Positions 35,272-46,492 are shown, counted from the first letter of the stretch. The stretch is DNA of 64,000 nt from Sporosarcina ureilytica (GCF_001753205.1 NZ_CP017560.1:3224001-3288000), one strand, 5' to 3'. Notes: generated by a model from the letters alone, not told the origin. Translations and numbers: made by a program.

Positions 35272-38200
35272 TTACATATTCCGTCTGTACTGTCCGCCTA
35301 CTTCATAGAGAGCGTTTGTTATTTGACCGAGACTCGCAACTTTTACAGTTTCCATTAATTCTTCAAAAATATTGCCATTGGATACAGCGACTTCTTTCAG
35401 TCGTTGTAAAGCTTCGTCTGTTTTGTCTGCATGCGATTTTTGGAATTTACGCAAGTTAATAATTTGCGATTCTTTTTCTTCTTTAGTCGCTCTTGCTAGT
35501 TCCATATTGTCAATATCCTCTTCCGAAGGCGGATTCGGATTCAAGTACGTGTTTACGCCGATGATTGGCAATTCTCCGGAATGCTTTTTCATCTCGTAGT
35601 ACATTGATTCTTCTTGAATTTTTCCGCGTTGATATTGCGTTTCCATTGCACCAAGAACGCCGCCGCGATCATTCAGACGGTCGAACTCTTGAAGGACTGC
35701 TTCTTCAACAAGGTCTGTTAATTCCTCAACGATGAATGATCCTTGTAATGGATTTTCGTTTTTCGCTAAGCCGTATTCTTTCGTAATAATCATTTGAATG
35801 GCCATTGCGCGACGAACAGATTCTTCCGTTGGCGTTGTAATGGCTTCATCATAAGCATTTGTGTGCAATGAATTACAGTTATCTTGCAATGCGAGTAATG
35901 CTTGTAATGTTGTGCGAATATCATTAAAGTCGATTTCTTGCGCGTGTAAGCTTCGACCTGATGTTTGAACGTGATATTTTAATTTTTGACTACGCTCATT
36001 TGCTCCGTATTTTTCTCTCATTGCAACTGCCCAAATACGTCGTGCCACACGGCCAATTACGGTATATTCCGGGTCCAATCCATTTGAGAAGAAGAATGAT
36101 AAGTTCGGTGCAAAGTCATCGATATTCATGCCGCGGCTTAAATAATATTCTACATACGTGAATCCATTTGCAAGCGTGAATGCAAGCTGTGAAATTGGGT
36201 TCGCGCCCGCTTCCGCAATATGATAACCAGAAATTGAAACAGAATAGTAGTTTCTCACCTTTTGGTCAATAAAGTATTGCTGAATATCTCCCATTAGTCG
36301 AAGCGCAAACTCCGTTGAGAAAATGCATGTATTTTGTCCTTGGTCTTCTTTCAAAATATCGGCTTGAACCGTTCCGCGAACGACTTGCAATGTGCCTTCT
36401 TTCACTTCTGTAAACTCTTCTACAGTAAGCGGGCGACCGAGTTCTTCTTCTTTAATCCGAATTTGTTGGTCAATTGCCGTATTCATAAACATCGCTAAAA
36501 TAATCGGCGCAGGGCCATTAATTGTCATTGAAACGGATGTAGCAGGTGCACATAAATCGAAGCCGTCGTACAATTTTTTCATGTCGTCAAGTGTACAAAC
36601 GTTTACACCGGACTCTCCAATTTTCCCGAAAATATCCGGTCTTTCATCAGGATTTTCACCGTAAAGTGTCACTGAGTCAAACGCAGTAGAAAGTCGTTTT
36701 GCATCATCGTCTTTCGATAAATAGTGGAAACGGCGATTTGTTCTTTCTGGTGTTCCTTCTCCAGCAAATTGACGTTTCGGATCTTCTCCTTCTCGTTTGA
36801 ACGGGAATACGCCTGCTGTATATGGGAATGAACCTGGAACGTTTTCGCGGTATACCCAGCGTAAAATCTCCCCGTAATCTTTAAATTTCGGTAAAGCAAT
36901 TTTCGGGATTTTCAAGCCGGATAATGATGTCGTTTGGAGGAGCGTTTTGATTTCACGGTCCCTAATTTTCGTGACAAATTCATCACCAGCATAGTTTTCT
37001 TTTAACGTTTCCCAGTTTTTCAATATACGTTTTGATTCCGCAGTTAATTCTTCATAAACGCTGTCCGCGAGTGACTGTAATGTTGTAATTAGCGCATTTT
37101 CTGATGATTGTTCTTGTAAAGCTTGAATAGAACCTTCCAGTTGAAAATATTTTCGTGCAAGCTCTTCTTGTACTTTGGACTTTTTGTGATATTCACGGAC
37201 AACCGTTGAAATTTCACGTAAATAATGGATTCGTTCTGTTGGGATAATCACATTTTGTTTTTCTGTTTTCACGAGCTGGTCGTAAGAAGTCGTCCAATCG
37301 AGATTACATTTTTCATTCAAGACACCAACGATCGCTGCAAAAAGTGCATTCGTTCCTTTATCGTTAAACTGGCTTGCAATTGTGCCGTAAACCGGCATTG
37401 TACTTAGGTCTTTATCCCAAAGAAGACGGCTGCGCTGGTACTGTTTCTGTACTTGACTCATCGCATCTTCTGAACCTTTTCGTTCAAATTTATTAATCGC
37501 AATTAAGTCTGCATAATCAATCATATCAATCTTCTCAAGCTGTGTCGGTGCTCCAAATTCACTCGTCATGACATACATGGATGCATCGGCAATGTCCGCA
37601 ATATCTGCATCCCCTTGACCGATACCACTTGTTTCGACAATGATTAAATCGAAACCAGCTACTTTTACGATATCTAATACGTCGTTAATTGCTCCGGAAA
37701 GTTCAGAACGGGAACCGCGCGTTGCTAAGCTTCGCATAAAGACACGCTCATTGAAAATGGAGTTCATGCGAATTCGGTCACCGAGTAAAGCTCCCCCAGT
37801 CTTTTGTTTCGTAGGGTCAATTGAGAGAATCGCAACTTTTTTATCAGGTAATTCATGAAGAAATCTGCGAATCAATTCATCTGTCAAGGAACTCTTTCCT
37901 GCTCCGCCAGTACCTGTAATTCCAAAGATTGGTGTGCCCTTTGATAGTTCGCGCGCTTTTTCAAGAATCGCTTTTGTTTCATCATTTTTCTGTTCGTAAT
38001 TTTCTTCTACGTACGTAATTAATTGCGCAAGGATTTTAGGTGACGTTGCACTTACTTTCTCAACGTCTTCTACCTTAAATTGTTGAGCTGGGTCAAAATC
38101 ACATTCTTCCATCATTTGGTTGATCATCCCTTGAAGACCTAGTTTACGACCGTCTTCAGGTGAGAATACCCAAGCAATGCCGTAATCATGGAGCTCCTTA

Positions 38201-38529
38201 ATTTCCCTAGGAATGATCACACCACCGCCTCCCGCATAAATGCGAATATGTGACGCCCCTTTTTCTTTCAGTAAATCATACATATATTTGAAGTATTCGA
38301 CGTGTCCGCCTTGGTAGGAGGACATCGCGATTGCTTGAACGTTTTCCTGGATGGCCGCGTTGACGACTTCTTCCACTGAGCGGTTATGTCCAAGGTGAAT
38401 AATTTCCGCACCGCTTGCTTGTAAAATACGGCGCATAATATTGATGGATGCATCGTGTCCGTCAAATAGGCTCGATGCCGTCACCATACGTACATGGTGT
38501 TTTGGTTTGTAAATTTCTACTGTTGCCAT
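35272..38529 (-). CDS. icmF: fused isobutyryl-CoA mutase (IcmF)
   Basis: Adenosylcobalamin-dependent rearrangement of isobutyryl-CoA/butyryl-CoA. 1085 aa in the IcmF order: B12-binding domain (about 10-140, [17 protein letters not shown]), MeaB-like G-protein chaperone (about 170-440, Walker [12 protein letters not shown]) and mutase TIM barrel (about 560-1085, ending GGQYRRNM). The start is the ATG at 38529 ([14 protein letters not shown]) with AAAGGGGTG upstream. It fits valine or fatty-acid catabolism with the acyl-CoA genes beside it. It depends on the corrinoid salvage operon at 47-57 kb. Confidence 0.95.
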   Translation of the reverse strand: MATVEIYKPKHHVRMVTASSLFDGHDASINIMRRILQASGAEIIHLGHNRSVEEVVNAAIQENVQAIAMSSYQGGHVEYFKYMYDLLKEKGASHIRIYAGGGGVIIPREIKELHDYGIAWVFSPEDGRKLGLQGMINQMMEECDFDPAQQFKVEDVEKVSATSPKILAQLITYVEENYEQKNDETKAILEKARELSKGTPIFGITGTGGAGKSSLTDELIRRFLHELPDKKVAILSIDPTKQKTGGALLGDRIRMNSIFNERVFMRSLATRGSRSELSGAINDVLDIVKVAGFDLIIVETSGIGQGDADIADIADASMYVMTSEFGAPTQLEKIDMIDYADLIAINKFERKGSEDAMSQVQKQYQRSRLLWDKDLSTMPVYGTIASQFNDKGTNALFAAIVGVLNEKCNLDWTTSYDQLVKTEKQNVIIPTERIHYLREISTVVREYHKKSKVQEELARKYFQLEGSIQALQEQSSENALITTLQSLADSVYEELTAESKRILKNWETLKENYAGDEFVTKIRDREIKTLLQTTSLSGLKIPKIALPKFKDYGEILRWVYRENVPGSFPYTAGVFPFKREGEDPKRQFAGEGTPERTNRRFHYLSKDDDAKRLSTAFDSVTLYGENPDERPDIFGKIGESGVNVCTLDDMKKLYDGFDLCAPATSVSMTINGPAPIILAMFMNTAIDQQIRIKEEELGRPLTVEEFTEVKEGTLQVVRGTVQADILKEDQGQNTCIFSTEFALRLMGDIQQYFIDQKVRNYYSVSISGYHIAEAGANPISQLAFTLANGFTYVEYYLSRGMNIDDFAPNLSFFFSNGLDPEYTVIGRVARRIWAVAMREKYGANERSQKLKYHVQTSGRSLHAQEIDFNDIRTTLQALLALQDNCNSLHTNAYDEAITTPTEESVRRAMAIQMIITKEYGLAKNENPLQGSFIVEELTDLVEEAVLQEFDRLNDRGGVLGAMETQYQRGKIQEESMYYEMKKHSGELPIIGVNTYLNPNPPSEEDIDNMELARATKEEKESQIINLRKFQKSHADKTDEALQRLKEVAVSNGNIFEELMETVKVASLGQITNALYEVGGQYRRNM

Positions 38530-38921
38530 TTTATATATAAACACCCCTTTGTTTATTTTGGTTGGTACATGAAAGTCAAATCCTAACAAGGTTGATTTCC
38601 GTTCCGGGCGGACGCTTTCCGTGGGGCTGGCGGTGAGCCAATCGCAAAACACAGATTGCGATTTGTATAATTTTGTGGTCTTTGCAAAATTATACATCCG
38701 TATATATCTGTGCTCCCAAACGCTAACGCTTTTCGGTCGCAAAAGCCGTTCTTCGTTACGGCTTTCCCTGCGGGGTCTTACCTAGGAAAAAGTGAACTAC
38801 CTTTTTCCCTGCTAATCCCACAGGAGTCGCCGCCCTCCACTACAATCAACGAAATACCTTATTTAATCCAAATATTACTTAAAACTAATCCCCATCACTC
38901 TTTCCAAAAACAAAACTGGAA
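38530..38921. other. icmF upstream region carrying a TIR element
   Basis: 392 nt with no gene; mostly occupied by the inverted-repeat element 38591-38850. Confidence 0.7.
38591..38850. repeat. 260-bp element with ~35-bp terminal inverted repeats
   Basis: Left end GTTGATTTCCGTTCCGGGCG continues GACGCTTTCCGTGGGG. The right end (38817-38850) begins CCCACAGGAGTCGCCGCC and closes with AATCAAC, the imperfect complement. The interior contains a perfect 12-bp palindrome TGTATAATTTTG/CAAAATTATACA and AAAGCCG/CGGCTTT. I recall this end sequence as a common Bacillaceae intergenic repeat. No transposase. Confidence 0.75.
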
Positions 38922-39551
38922 TCACCCAATTCCCCCAACAATCCCTCTTAACAACTGATTTTGCTGTATCTCAATATACTTTTCGATTGTATAGTGTTTA
39001 TTCAAGGCCCATCTGCGGAATGCCCACATTTGTCCCTGAACGACGATATGATGTGCGGCTAATGGCGCTTCTTCTTGAGTCATGCGAAGTTCGCCCGACT
39101 CTATGCATGTTTGTAGAATACCTTCAAAAAGTGCAACCATTTCGAGTTCTTTTTTTAATACATATTGCAGTGCATCTTTTGGCAATGATTTGGATTCTTG
39201 GTACATGACGACATATTCATCCGTCATATCATCGATAAGTTGATAGTATTGGTGAATGGCAGATTTTAAACCGGCAACGGTTCCTTCTCCCGTCGCTAGC
39301 GTTGATAAACGATTTTGCACTTCATCGTAAATACTGTCACATACGAGAAATAAAATATCTTCCTTTGTGCGAATATATTCATATAACGTCCCGATACTAA
39401 ATCCAGCTTCTCTTGCAATTTCTCTCGTAGTCGTTCGATGAAAACCTTTTTCTTTAAATAGCTTTATCGCACCTTGAACCATCTGTTGCCGTCTCATTTC
39501 AATAAGATTTTCATCTTTAACGGATGATTCTACTTCTCGCTTTTTAGTCAT
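38922..39551 (-). CDS. TetR family transcriptional regulator
   Basis: 209 aa. An N-terminal helix-turn-helix (about 22-68) has KGFHRTTTREIAREAGFSIG and GTLYEYIRTKEDIL, followed by an all-helical ligand domain. It is encoded 12 nt after an acyl-CoA dehydrogenase gene in the same operon, so it probably responds to an acyl-CoA, like B. subtilis FadR. Candidate operators resembling TGAATGAGCATTCA lie upstream of fadF and the thiolase gene. ATG with AGGGGAGTG upstream. Confidence 0.88.
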   Translation of the reverse strand: MTKKREVESSVKDENLIEMRRQQMVQGAIKLFKEKGFHRTTTREIAREAGFSIGTLYEYIRTKEDILFLVCDSIYDEVQNRLSTLATGEGTVAGLKSAIHQYYQLIDDMTDEYVVMYQESKSLPKDALQYVLKKELEMVALFEGILQTCIESGELRMTQEEAPLAAHHIVVQGQMWAFRRWALNKHYTIEKYIEIQQNQLLRGIVGGIG

Positions 39552-39563
39552 CTGACACTCCCC

Positions 39564-40703
39564 TTATTTCGTAAGCATTCGGGAGATCACAAGCCTTTGA
39601 ATTTCTTGCGTTCCTTCGTAGATTTGTGTGATTTTCGCATCGCGCATAAAGCGTTCTACTGGATAATCTTTTGTATATCCATAGCCACCAAACACTTGAA
39701 CTGCCTCCGTTGTTACTTTCATTGCTGTATCTCCCGCCATTAACTTTGCCATTGCGGACGCTTTTCCATAAGGCTGATTATGTGATTCTAACCAAGCCGC
39801 TTGGTAAGTTAATAGCCTCGAAGCTTCTGTCGCTGTCGCCATATCGGCAAGTTTGAAACCAATTCCTTGGTTGGCCGCAATCGGTTTTCCGAACTGCTCA
39901 CGTTCTTTCGCATATTCTACAGATGCATCAAGTGCGCCTTGTGCAATACCTACTGCTTGAGCGGCAATGCCGTTTCTCCCGCCGTCCAATGTTTGCATCG
40001 CGATTTTAAAGCCTTCTCCCAAATCGCCAAGCATGTTTTCTTTCGGCACGCGGCAATTTTCAAACATAATTTCTGTCGTAGGAGATGAACGAATACCTAG
40101 TTTCTTTTCTTTCTTCCCTACAGAGAATCCTGGGAAGTCCTTTTCAATGATAAATGCAGTCGTTTCTGGACGTTTTCCGCTTTGATCCGTCACAGCAAAG
40201 ACGATATAAATATCTGCAATGCCGCCGTTTGTAATGAAGATTTTTGAACCATTTAAAACGTATTCATCTCCGTCAAGCTTGGCAGTCGTTCTCATCGCGC
40301 CTGCATCTGAACCTGAAGCTGGTTCTGTTAATCCATATGCACCAATCTTTGTCCCTTCAGCCATCGGACGTAAGTACTTTTGCTTCTGCTCTTCTGTTCC
40401 AAACTTATATACAGGCCAGCCTGCAAGTGATGTATGTGCAGATAACGTAACACCTATCGACGCACAAACACGTGACAGTTCCTCTACCGCAATTACGTAC
40501 GCTAAATAGTCACTGCCAATCCCACCGTACTCTTCTGGCCATGGAATCCCCGTTAATCCAAGCTCCGCCATTTTCTCGAATAACTCCATATCAAAACGTT
40601 CTTCTTCATCACGTTCCGCCGCAGATGGCCCTACTTCGTTTTCTGCAAAATCACGTACCATTTTACGAATCATTTCATGTTCTTCGGATAAATTAAAATT
40701 CAT
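39564..40703 (-). CDS. acyl-CoA dehydrogenase (short/branched chain type)
   Basis: FAD enzyme introducing the alpha-beta double bond in acyl-CoA. 379 aa. It has [15 protein letters not shown] (FAD region, about 120-135), [15 protein letters not shown], and the catalytic Glu in [13 protein letters not shown] (about residue 365). The start is the ATG at 40703 ([15 protein letters not shown]) behind AAGGTGGGGG. It is paralogous to the next gene upstream and forms an operon with the TetR regulator. Confidence 0.92.
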   Translation of the reverse strand: MNFNLSEEHEMIRKMVRDFAENEVGPSAAERDEEERFDMELFEKMAELGLTGIPWPEEYGGIGSDYLAYVIAVEELSRVCASIGVTLSAHTSLAGWPVYKFGTEEQKQKYLRPMAEGTKIGAYGLTEPASGSDAGAMRTTAKLDGDEYVLNGSKIFITNGGIADIYIVFAVTDQSGKRPETTAFIIEKDFPGFSVGKKEKKLGIRSSPTTEIMFENCRVPKENMLGDLGEGFKIAMQTLDGGRNGIAAQAVGIAQGALDASVEYAKEREQFGKPIAANQGIGFKLADMATATEASRLLTYQAAWLESHNQPYGKASAMAKLMAGDTAMKVTTEAVQVFGGYGYTKDYPVERFMRDAKITQIYEGTQEIQRLVISRMLTK

Positions 40704-40810
40704 TTCTTCCCCCACCTTATAGTTGTTTTGGTGTTTTGGTACCAGTCACTCACACGACTTCTAAACCATTCTAAATATTGTGAATTAAACCTGAATTGTG
40801 TGGGTGACTG
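40704..40810. repeat. hairpin between the two acyl-CoA dehydrogenase genes
   Basis: GGTACCAGTCACTCACAC (about 40738-40755) faces GTGTGGGTGACTGTCACC (about 40797-40814). It overlaps the end of the upstream gene. No T-run; possible processing or partial termination site. Confidence 0.5.
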
Positions 40811-41947
40811 TCACCTTAGCAAGTGTTTAGAAATCACAATACGTTGAATTTCGCTCGTACCCTCATAAATTTCAGTAACTTTCGCATCCCGGAAATAGCG
40901 TTCAACTGGATAATCCTCTGTATAGCCGTAACCGCCAAACACTTGAATGGCTTCAATGGAATTATCAACGGCTGTTTTCGAAGCAAATAGTTTGGCCATC
41001 GAAGCTTGTTGTCCACACGGTTTTCCTTCTTCCTTGAGTAGAGCAGCGCGGTAAACGAGTAGTTTGGCTGCCTCAACCCCAGTTGCCATATCTGCCAATT
41101 TAAAGCCAATACCCTGTTGCGCTGAAATTGGTTTGCCAAATTGCTCTCGTTCTTTTGCATACGCAGTCGCTGCTTCAAGGGATGCGCCCGCGATTCCAAG
41201 CGCTTGCGCGGCAATGCCGATTCGGCCGACATCCAAGTTGGCCATCGCGATTTTGAATCCTTCCCCTTCTCCCCCGAGACGATTTTCAACAGGCACACGC
41301 ATATTCTCAAATGCGAGTTCTACCGTCCGTGAACCGTGTAAACCCATTTTTTGTTCATCTTTTCCGATGATTAAACCTGGTGTATCTTTATCGACAATGA
41401 ACGCTGTGATGCCGTATGTTTTTTTAGCACTATCTGTAGAAGCAAAGACGATATAAACGTCTGCTTCTCCTCCGTTTGTAATAAACATTTTCGAACCATT
41501 TAATATGTAAGCATCGCCTTCTTTGGCAGCTCGTGTTCTTAAAGAACCTGCATCAGATCCCGATGTAGACTCTGTCAAACAGAAAGCACCTAAATATTCT
41601 CCGCTAGCCATTTTCGGTAAATAGCGATTCTTTTGTTCTTCATTCCCAAATTGCATAATTGGATTGATTCCTACTGAAGTGTGTACCGATAAGATGACAC
41701 CCATGACCGCGCTCACTTTAGACAATTCTTCAATTGCTAAAATATACGATAAGAAATCCATATTTGCGCCGCCGTACGCCTCTGGAACTGTCATCCCCAT
41801 CAGTCCGAGCTCTCCCATTTTCTTTAAAATGTCATGTGGGAACTCGCCTGCTTCCATTTGTGGAATAAATGGTTCAATTTCTGCTTTCGCAAAGTTTCGA
41901 ACCATTTGCTGCATCATTTGTTGTTCTTCCGTAAGTTGTAAGTCCAT
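40811..41947 (-). CDS. acdA: acyl-CoA dehydrogenase (butyryl-CoA dehydrogenase-like)
   Basis: 378 aa. It begins MDLQLTEEQQMMQQMVRNFA. FAD and substrate motifs are FCLTESTSGSDAGSLRT and FITNGGEADVYIVFA; the catalytic Glu is in EIYEGTSEIQRIV near the C-terminus. The start is the ATG at 41947 behind AAAAGGGG. It follows the 3-hydroxyacyl-CoA dehydrogenase gene by 35 nt. It resembles AcdA/FadE, encoded beside fadF in B. subtilis. Confidence 0.92.
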   Translation of the reverse strand: MDLQLTEEQQMMQQMVRNFAKAEIEPFIPQMEAGEFPHDILKKMGELGLMGMTVPEAYGGANMDFLSYILAIEELSKVSAVMGVILSVHTSVGINPIMQFGNEEQKNRYLPKMASGEYLGAFCLTESTSGSDAGSLRTRAAKEGDAYILNGSKMFITNGGEADVYIVFASTDSAKKTYGITAFIVDKDTPGLIIGKDEQKMGLHGSRTVELAFENMRVPVENRLGGEGEGFKIAMANLDVGRIGIAAQALGIAGASLEAATAYAKEREQFGKPISAQQGIGFKLADMATGVEAAKLLVYRAALLKEEGKPCGQQASMAKLFASKTAVDNSIEAIQVFGGYGYTEDYPVERYFRDAKVTEIYEGTSEIQRIVISKHLLR

Positions 41948-41982
41948 TTTCACTCGAACCCCTTTTACATTCCAGATTGGTC

Positions 41983-42834
41983 TTAGTTGTATTCGTAAAA
42001 ACCGCGCCCAGATTTCTTGCCGAGCCAGCCTGCTTTCACGTATTTTCTGAGTAGTGGACAAGGACGATATTTCGAGTCGCCAAATCCTTCATGTAATGTT
42101 TCCATAATATAAAGGCACGTATCGAGTCCGATAAAGTCTGCAAGTTGAAGTGGCCCCATCGGATGATTCATCCCGAGCTTCATCACTTCATCAATCGCTT
42201 CCTTCGTTGCAACCCCTTCGTATAGCGTATAAACCGCTTCGTTAATCATCGGCATTAATACGCGGTTTGCGACGAATCCAGGAAAGTCATTTACTTCAAC
42301 AGGTACTTTTGATAAAGCGTTCGTCATATCCTCAACCGCTTGATAGACTTCATCTGCCGTTGCGAGTCCGCGAATAATTTCAACCAGTTTCATCACTGGG
42401 ACTGGATTCATAAAGTGCATACCAATCACTTTTTCAGGTCGATTCGTTGCTGCAGCAATTTCAGTAATTGGCAGTGAAGATGTGTTTGTTGCGAGAATTG
42501 TATGTGCTGGCGCAATTTCATCTAATTGTGCAAAGATTGAACGTTTTATTTCCATATTTTCAACCGCTGCTTCAATCACGATATCTGCATTCTTCGCATC
42601 TGATAAATCAAGCGACTTTGTAATCCGACTGAGAACGGCTTCCTTGTCACCTTCAGACATACGGCCTCTTTCAACATTTCTTGCAAGATTTTTCGTTATG
42701 ACCGCCAATCCTTTGTTGAAAGATTCTTCTTGAATATCATTTAAAATGACATCATAACCAGCCTGGGCACATACTTGTGCAATTCCCCCACCCATTTGTC
42801 CGGCACCGATTACCATTACTTTTTTAATTTCCAT
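41983..42834 (-). CDS. hbd: 3-hydroxybutyryl-CoA dehydrogenase
   Basis: NAD(P)-dependent oxidation of 3-hydroxyacyl-CoA. 283 aa, the single-domain form. The Rossmann motif VIGAGQMGGGIAQVCA is N-terminal; the catalytic His lies in IGMHFMNPVPVMKLVEI (about residue 140) and FPGFVANRVLMPMINEA follows. The start is the ATG at 42834 after GAGATGGGGG. It is homologous to MmgB of B. subtilis. Confidence 0.94.
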   Translation of the reverse strand: MEIKKVMVIGAGQMGGGIAQVCAQAGYDVILNDIQEESFNKGLAVITKNLARNVERGRMSEGDKEAVLSRITKSLDLSDAKNADIVIEAAVENMEIKRSIFAQLDEIAPAHTILATNTSSLPITEIAAATNRPEKVIGMHFMNPVPVMKLVEIIRGLATADEVYQAVEDMTNALSKVPVEVNDFPGFVANRVLMPMINEAVYTLYEGVATKEAIDEVMKLGMNHPMGPLQLADFIGLDTCLYIMETLHEGFGDSKYRPCPLLRKYVKAGWLGKKSGRGFYEYN

Positions 42835-42862
42835 TGTGTTCGCCCCCATCTCACGCTTGTTG

Positions 42863-42965
42863 TCTAGCTTCAATGCCTAGCTGCTCAAGGCGCTTAAACT
42901 TTAAGAGAAAAGCAAAAGACGCTTTCTCTTAAAGTCTCCCGCGCTGGACAGGCATTTCAGCTTTT
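42863..42965 (-). repeat. dispersed ~110-nt palindromic repeat, copy D (thiolase-hbd gap)
   Basis: Begins CTAGCTTCAATGCCT and ends AGGCATTTCAGCTTTT. The inner arms CTTTAAGAGAAA and TTCTCTTAAAG pair. It abuts the thiolase stop codon. The sequence differs from copies A-C, but the pairing is kept. Confidence 0.85.
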
Positions 42966-44157
42966 AATTTTTCGGTACTTCAATCATAATCGCATCGCCT
43001 TGTCCGCCCCCAGAGCAAATCGATGCAATACCAATGCCCCCACCACGACGTTTTAGTTCATACGCGAGCGTTAAAATAATACGTGCACCACTTGCACCAA
43101 TTGGATGACCAAGTGCAACCGCCCCGCCGTTAACATTCACTTTATCCGCGTCTAATTTCGCAATTTGAGAGCTTGCGAGCGCAACTGCCGCAAACGCTTC
43201 GTTAATTTCGAATAAATCAATTTCCTCTAATGTCTTCCCAGTTTTCTCAAGTAGTTTATTAATCACTAGTCCAGGTGTTTGTGGAAAGTTTTTAGGTTCG
43301 ATTGCCACTTCCGCATGCCCGACAATGTAAGCGAGTGGTGTCTTTCCTTCTTTCTTAGCGCGATCTTCATTCATCAAAACAAGTGCACACGCTCCGTCAT
43401 TGACACCCGGCGCATTTCCTGCTGTAATCGTGCCGTCTTTTCCAAAAGCTGGACGTAGCTTAGCGAGTACATCAAGAGAGGTATCTCGTCTAGGCGCTTC
43501 GTCAACATCCACTACTACTGGATTGCCTTTTCGTTGTGGAATTTCAACTGCGACAATTTCTTTTTCAAAAAGACCTTTGTCAACCGCTTCTACTGCAAGC
43601 TTGTGACTGCGTAAAGCCCATTCATCTTGCTGCTCACGTGTTAACGTATACGCATCTGCCGTTTCGTTTCCGTACGTCCCCATATGGACGCGGTCCGGCG
43701 AAAATGCACAAGATAAGCCATCGTAAATCATCCCGTCAACTAATGGCGCATCCCCCATCTTCAAACCAAATCGGCCTTTCGGTAAATAATAAGGCGCGTT
43801 TGACATGGACTCCATTCCACCTGCAACGATAACCTCTTCGTCCCCAAGACGAATCAATTGATCGCCCAGCGTAACGCTCCGCATGCCAGAAGCACAAACC
43901 TTATTAATCGTTTCTGTTTTTACGTTCCAAGGAAGACCTGCCTTCGTTGCTGCTTGTCGAGAAGGAATTTGTCCTTGTCCCGCTTGTAAAACAGTGCCGA
44001 TAATGACCTCGTCGACCTCGTCATTTTTTACACCAGCACGGGATAATGCTTCTTGAATTGCTACGCCCCCCAATTCACTAGCGGAAAGCGTTGACAATGC
44101 ACCTCCAAAACGTCCAAACGGTGTACGTGCCCCATCTACTATGACTGTTCTATTCAT
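42964..44157 (-). CDS. acetyl-CoA C-acetyltransferase (thiolase)
   Basis: Thiolytic cleavage of 3-ketoacyl-CoA, or the reverse. 397 aa. The nucleophile Cys is in [11 protein letters not shown] (about residue 88), His in [16 protein letters not shown] (about 349) and the second Cys in [12 protein letters not shown] (about 380). The start is the ATG at 44157 ([15 protein letters not shown]) with GAAGGGAGAG upstream. A putative TetR operator lies about 55 nt upstream. Confidence 0.95.
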   Translation of the reverse strand: MNRTVIVDGARTPFGRFGGALSTLSASELGGVAIQEALSRAGVKNDEVDEVIIGTVLQAGQGQIPSRQAATKAGLPWNVKTETINKVCASGMRSVTLGDQLIRLGDEEVIVAGGMESMSNAPYYLPKGRFGLKMGDAPLVDGMIYDGLSCAFSPDRVHMGTYGNETADAYTLTREQQDEWALRSHKLAVEAVDKGLFEKEIVAVEIPQRKGNPVVVDVDEAPRRDTSLDVLAKLRPAFGKDGTITAGNAPGVNDGACALVLMNEDRAKKEGKTPLAYIVGHAEVAIEPKNFPQTPGLVINKLLEKTGKTLEEIDLFEINEAFAAVALASSQIAKLDADKVNVNGGAVALGHPIGASGARIILTLAYELKRRGGGIGIASICSGGGQGDAIMIEVPKN

Positions 44158-44213
44158 GTGTTTCTCTCCCTTCACTTTGATAGCGTTTTCATTTATAAGT
44201 TACGATATGCGAC

Positions 44214-44227
44214 CGAACGCTCGCTCA
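44214..44227 (-). promoter_or_regulatory. possible TetR-type operator upstream of thiolase
   Basis: CGAACGCTCGCTCA (plus strand) matches the fadF operator complement except for C/T and G/A changes. A TTGAGC hexamer overlaps it on minus. Promoter match is weak. Confidence 0.4.
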
Positions 44228-44240
44228 ATACCCATTGTCG

Positions 44241-44267
44241 GAAAAAGGGAGTTGCAGGCTCCCTTTT
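44241..44267 (-). terminator. intrinsic terminator of fadF
   Basis: Minus-strand stem AAGGGAG/CTCCCTT followed by TTTC. It lies about 75 nt past fadF, before the thiolase gene. Confidence 0.75.
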
Positions 44268-44344
44268 CTATCAATCTTTCTTTTCTCATTAAATTCAGTA
44301 TATATTATATTTAAAATTGTCGCAATACATTTTACGGCTAGCTT

Positions 44345-46492
44345 TTATTGTGAAACTGTTTCTACTTCTTCTACTGCCGGCTCGAAGTCTTCTCCAAAAA
44401 TTGAACGCTCAAGCAATTCCGCAATATCATATGTTCCGACTTTGTCTTCAACTTCAACTGCTTTCGTTCCATCAGACAACATCGTTAAACAATATGGACA
44501 TCCAGAAGAAATAATGCCTGGACTTACTTCGAGTGCCTGTTCTGTACGCGCAACGTTGACGCGATGACCTGTATCTTCTTCCATCCACATGAGTCCTCCG
44601 CCCGCTCCACAGCACATGCCGTCTTCGCGGTTTCGCTTCATCTCGATTAATTCTACGCCCGGAATCGCTTTCAAAATCTCACGCGGCGGGTCATAAACTT
44701 CGTTGTAACGACCTAAGTAACAAGAGTCATGGAATGTAATTGTTTCGTCAATTGCATGTTCTGGTGTTAAAACGCCATTTTTCACAAGGTCATATAACAT
44801 TTCCGTGTGGTGAATGACTTCTGCTTCAAAACCAAAATCAGGGTATTCATTTTTAAAGATGTTGTAAGCATGCGGGTCAACTGTAACAATCTTCGTGACG
44901 CCTGCTTTTTCAAACTCTTTAATATTTGATTCCGCCAGTTCTTGGAATAAAAACTCGTTTCCAAGTCTTCTCGGTGTATCTCCAGAGTTTTTCTCTTTAT
45001 TTCCTAAAATTGCAAATTTGACACCGGCTTTGTTCATCAGATGTGCGAATGACAATGCGATTTTTTGTGAACGATTATCAAAAGCCCCCATTGAACCGAC
45101 CCAGAATAAGTATTCGAATTCTTCGCCAGCTTTTTTCACTTCTTTCACCGTTGGAATATGTAATTCCGGACGTGCATCTCTCCAGTTTTCTTTTTCCTTA
45201 CGGTTGAGTCCCCATGGATTTCCTTGACGCTCAATATTCGTCATTGCGCGCTGTGCATCTGGATCCATCTTTCCTTCTGTCATCACGAGATGACGACGAA
45301 GGTCAATAATTTTATCAACATGTTCGTTCATAACCGGACATTGGTCTTCACAGTTACGACATGTCGTACAAGCCCAAATTTCTTCTTCAGTAATGACATC
45401 ACCGATAAGGGATGGGCTATAAATATCCTCTATTACTGCACCTTCAGCACCAGCTGCTAGGGCAATTTGGTTTCCTGGTGATTGCTTAAACATAGGTGTA
45501 GGCACCCATGGTTGTTGCTTTGTGACAAGTGCACCGTGATTTGTTAAGTGGTCACGTAGTTTTGTAATTAAGTCCATCGGCGATAACATTTTTCCTGTTC
45601 CGGCCGCCGGACACATATTTGTACAACGCCCGCATTCAACACAAGCGTAAAAATCAATCATTTGAAGTTGTGTGAAATCTGTAATCTTCCCAACACCAAG
45701 CGCTGGCATTTCATCGTCATCATCCATTTCTTCCATTGCTGAGAAATCGATTGGCTTCAATGTCCCCGCATTGTCCAGACGGTGAAAATACGTATTCACA
45801 GGTCCTGCAATTAAGTGCGCATGCTTAGACTGCGGCACGTAGATGAGGAATGTTAATAGGATTAATAAATGCACCCACCAGCCGACGAAGAAGATTGTTG
45901 CTGCTCCTACTTCAGGCAGAAAACTAAACACTGCTGCAATCGTTGATGCAACCGGTTCAGTCCAAGTTAATCCTTTACCTTGCCATATAATATTCATTCC
46001 ATTTGATAAAAGTGTCGAAAGCATTAATCCGCCAATGAAAATCAGAACAAGTCCCGACTGCCAACCCCTTTTTAGACGAACAAGCTTTTCAACGTAACGA
46101 CGGTGGAATGCCCATACAACCGCCACTAAAATCGTTAATACAACAATCTCTTGGAAAAAAGTAAACGCCCCGTATACTGGGCCAAGCGGTAGATGAGACC
46201 CCGGCTTTAACCCCTTCCAAATTAAATCAATTGCCCCAAATTGTACGAGAATAAAACCATAGAAGAACAAAACGTGAATAATTCCACTCTTTTTGTCTTT
46301 TAATAGTTTCTTTTGCCCAAACACATACACCCAAATGTTGCGCAGACGTTCCTTGACGCTTTCATCAAACTCTTCTTTTCGACCTAGTTTAATAAATTGT
46401 ATTCTTGTCCTTATCAAATAGGTAAAAAGCGCAAGGGCGTACGCCGTCACTCCTAGAAACAAAATCCAGTTAACGACTAATAATGGACTCAA
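44345..46492 (-). CDS. fadF: Fe-S oxidoreductase FadF, membrane electron acceptor for beta-oxidation
   Basis: 715 aa. An N-terminal membrane domain (five to six helices, about 1-240) is followed by two [4Fe-4S] ferredoxin motifs CVECGRCTNMCP (about 285) and CTTCRNCEDQCP (about 385), then two CCG/heterodisulfide-reductase-type domains with DSCYLGRYN and MCCGAGGGLMW. It is homologous to YwjF/FadF of B. subtilis, thought to move electrons from acyl-CoA dehydrogenases/ETF to quinone. The start is TTG at 46492 behind GGGGAGAGG. Confidence 0.9.
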   Translation of the reverse strand: MSPLLVVNWILFLGVTAYALALFTYLIRTRIQFIKLGRKEEFDESVKERLRNIWVYVFGQKKLLKDKKSGIIHVLFFYGFILVQFGAIDLIWKGLKPGSHLPLGPVYGAFTFFQEIVVLTILVAVVWAFHRRYVEKLVRLKRGWQSGLVLIFIGGLMLSTLLSNGMNIIWQGKGLTWTEPVASTIAAVFSFLPEVGAATIFFVGWWVHLLILLTFLIYVPQSKHAHLIAGPVNTYFHRLDNAGTLKPIDFSAMEEMDDDDEMPALGVGKITDFTQLQMIDFYACVECGRCTNMCPAAGTGKMLSPMDLITKLRDHLTNHGALVTKQQPWVPTPMFKQSPGNQIALAAGAEGAVIEDIYSPSLIGDVITEEEIWACTTCRNCEDQCPVMNEHVDKIIDLRRHLVMTEGKMDPDAQRAMTNIERQGNPWGLNRKEKENWRDARPELHIPTVKEVKKAGEEFEYLFWVGSMGAFDNRSQKIALSFAHLMNKAGVKFAILGNKEKNSGDTPRRLGNEFLFQELAESNIKEFEKAGVTKIVTVDPHAYNIFKNEYPDFGFEAEVIHHTEMLYDLVKNGVLTPEHAIDETITFHDSCYLGRYNEVYDPPREILKAIPGVELIEMKRNREDGMCCGAGGGLMWMEEDTGHRVNVARTEQALEVSPGIISSGCPYCLTMLSDGTKAVEVEDKVGTYDIAELLERSIFGEDFEPAVEEVETVSQ

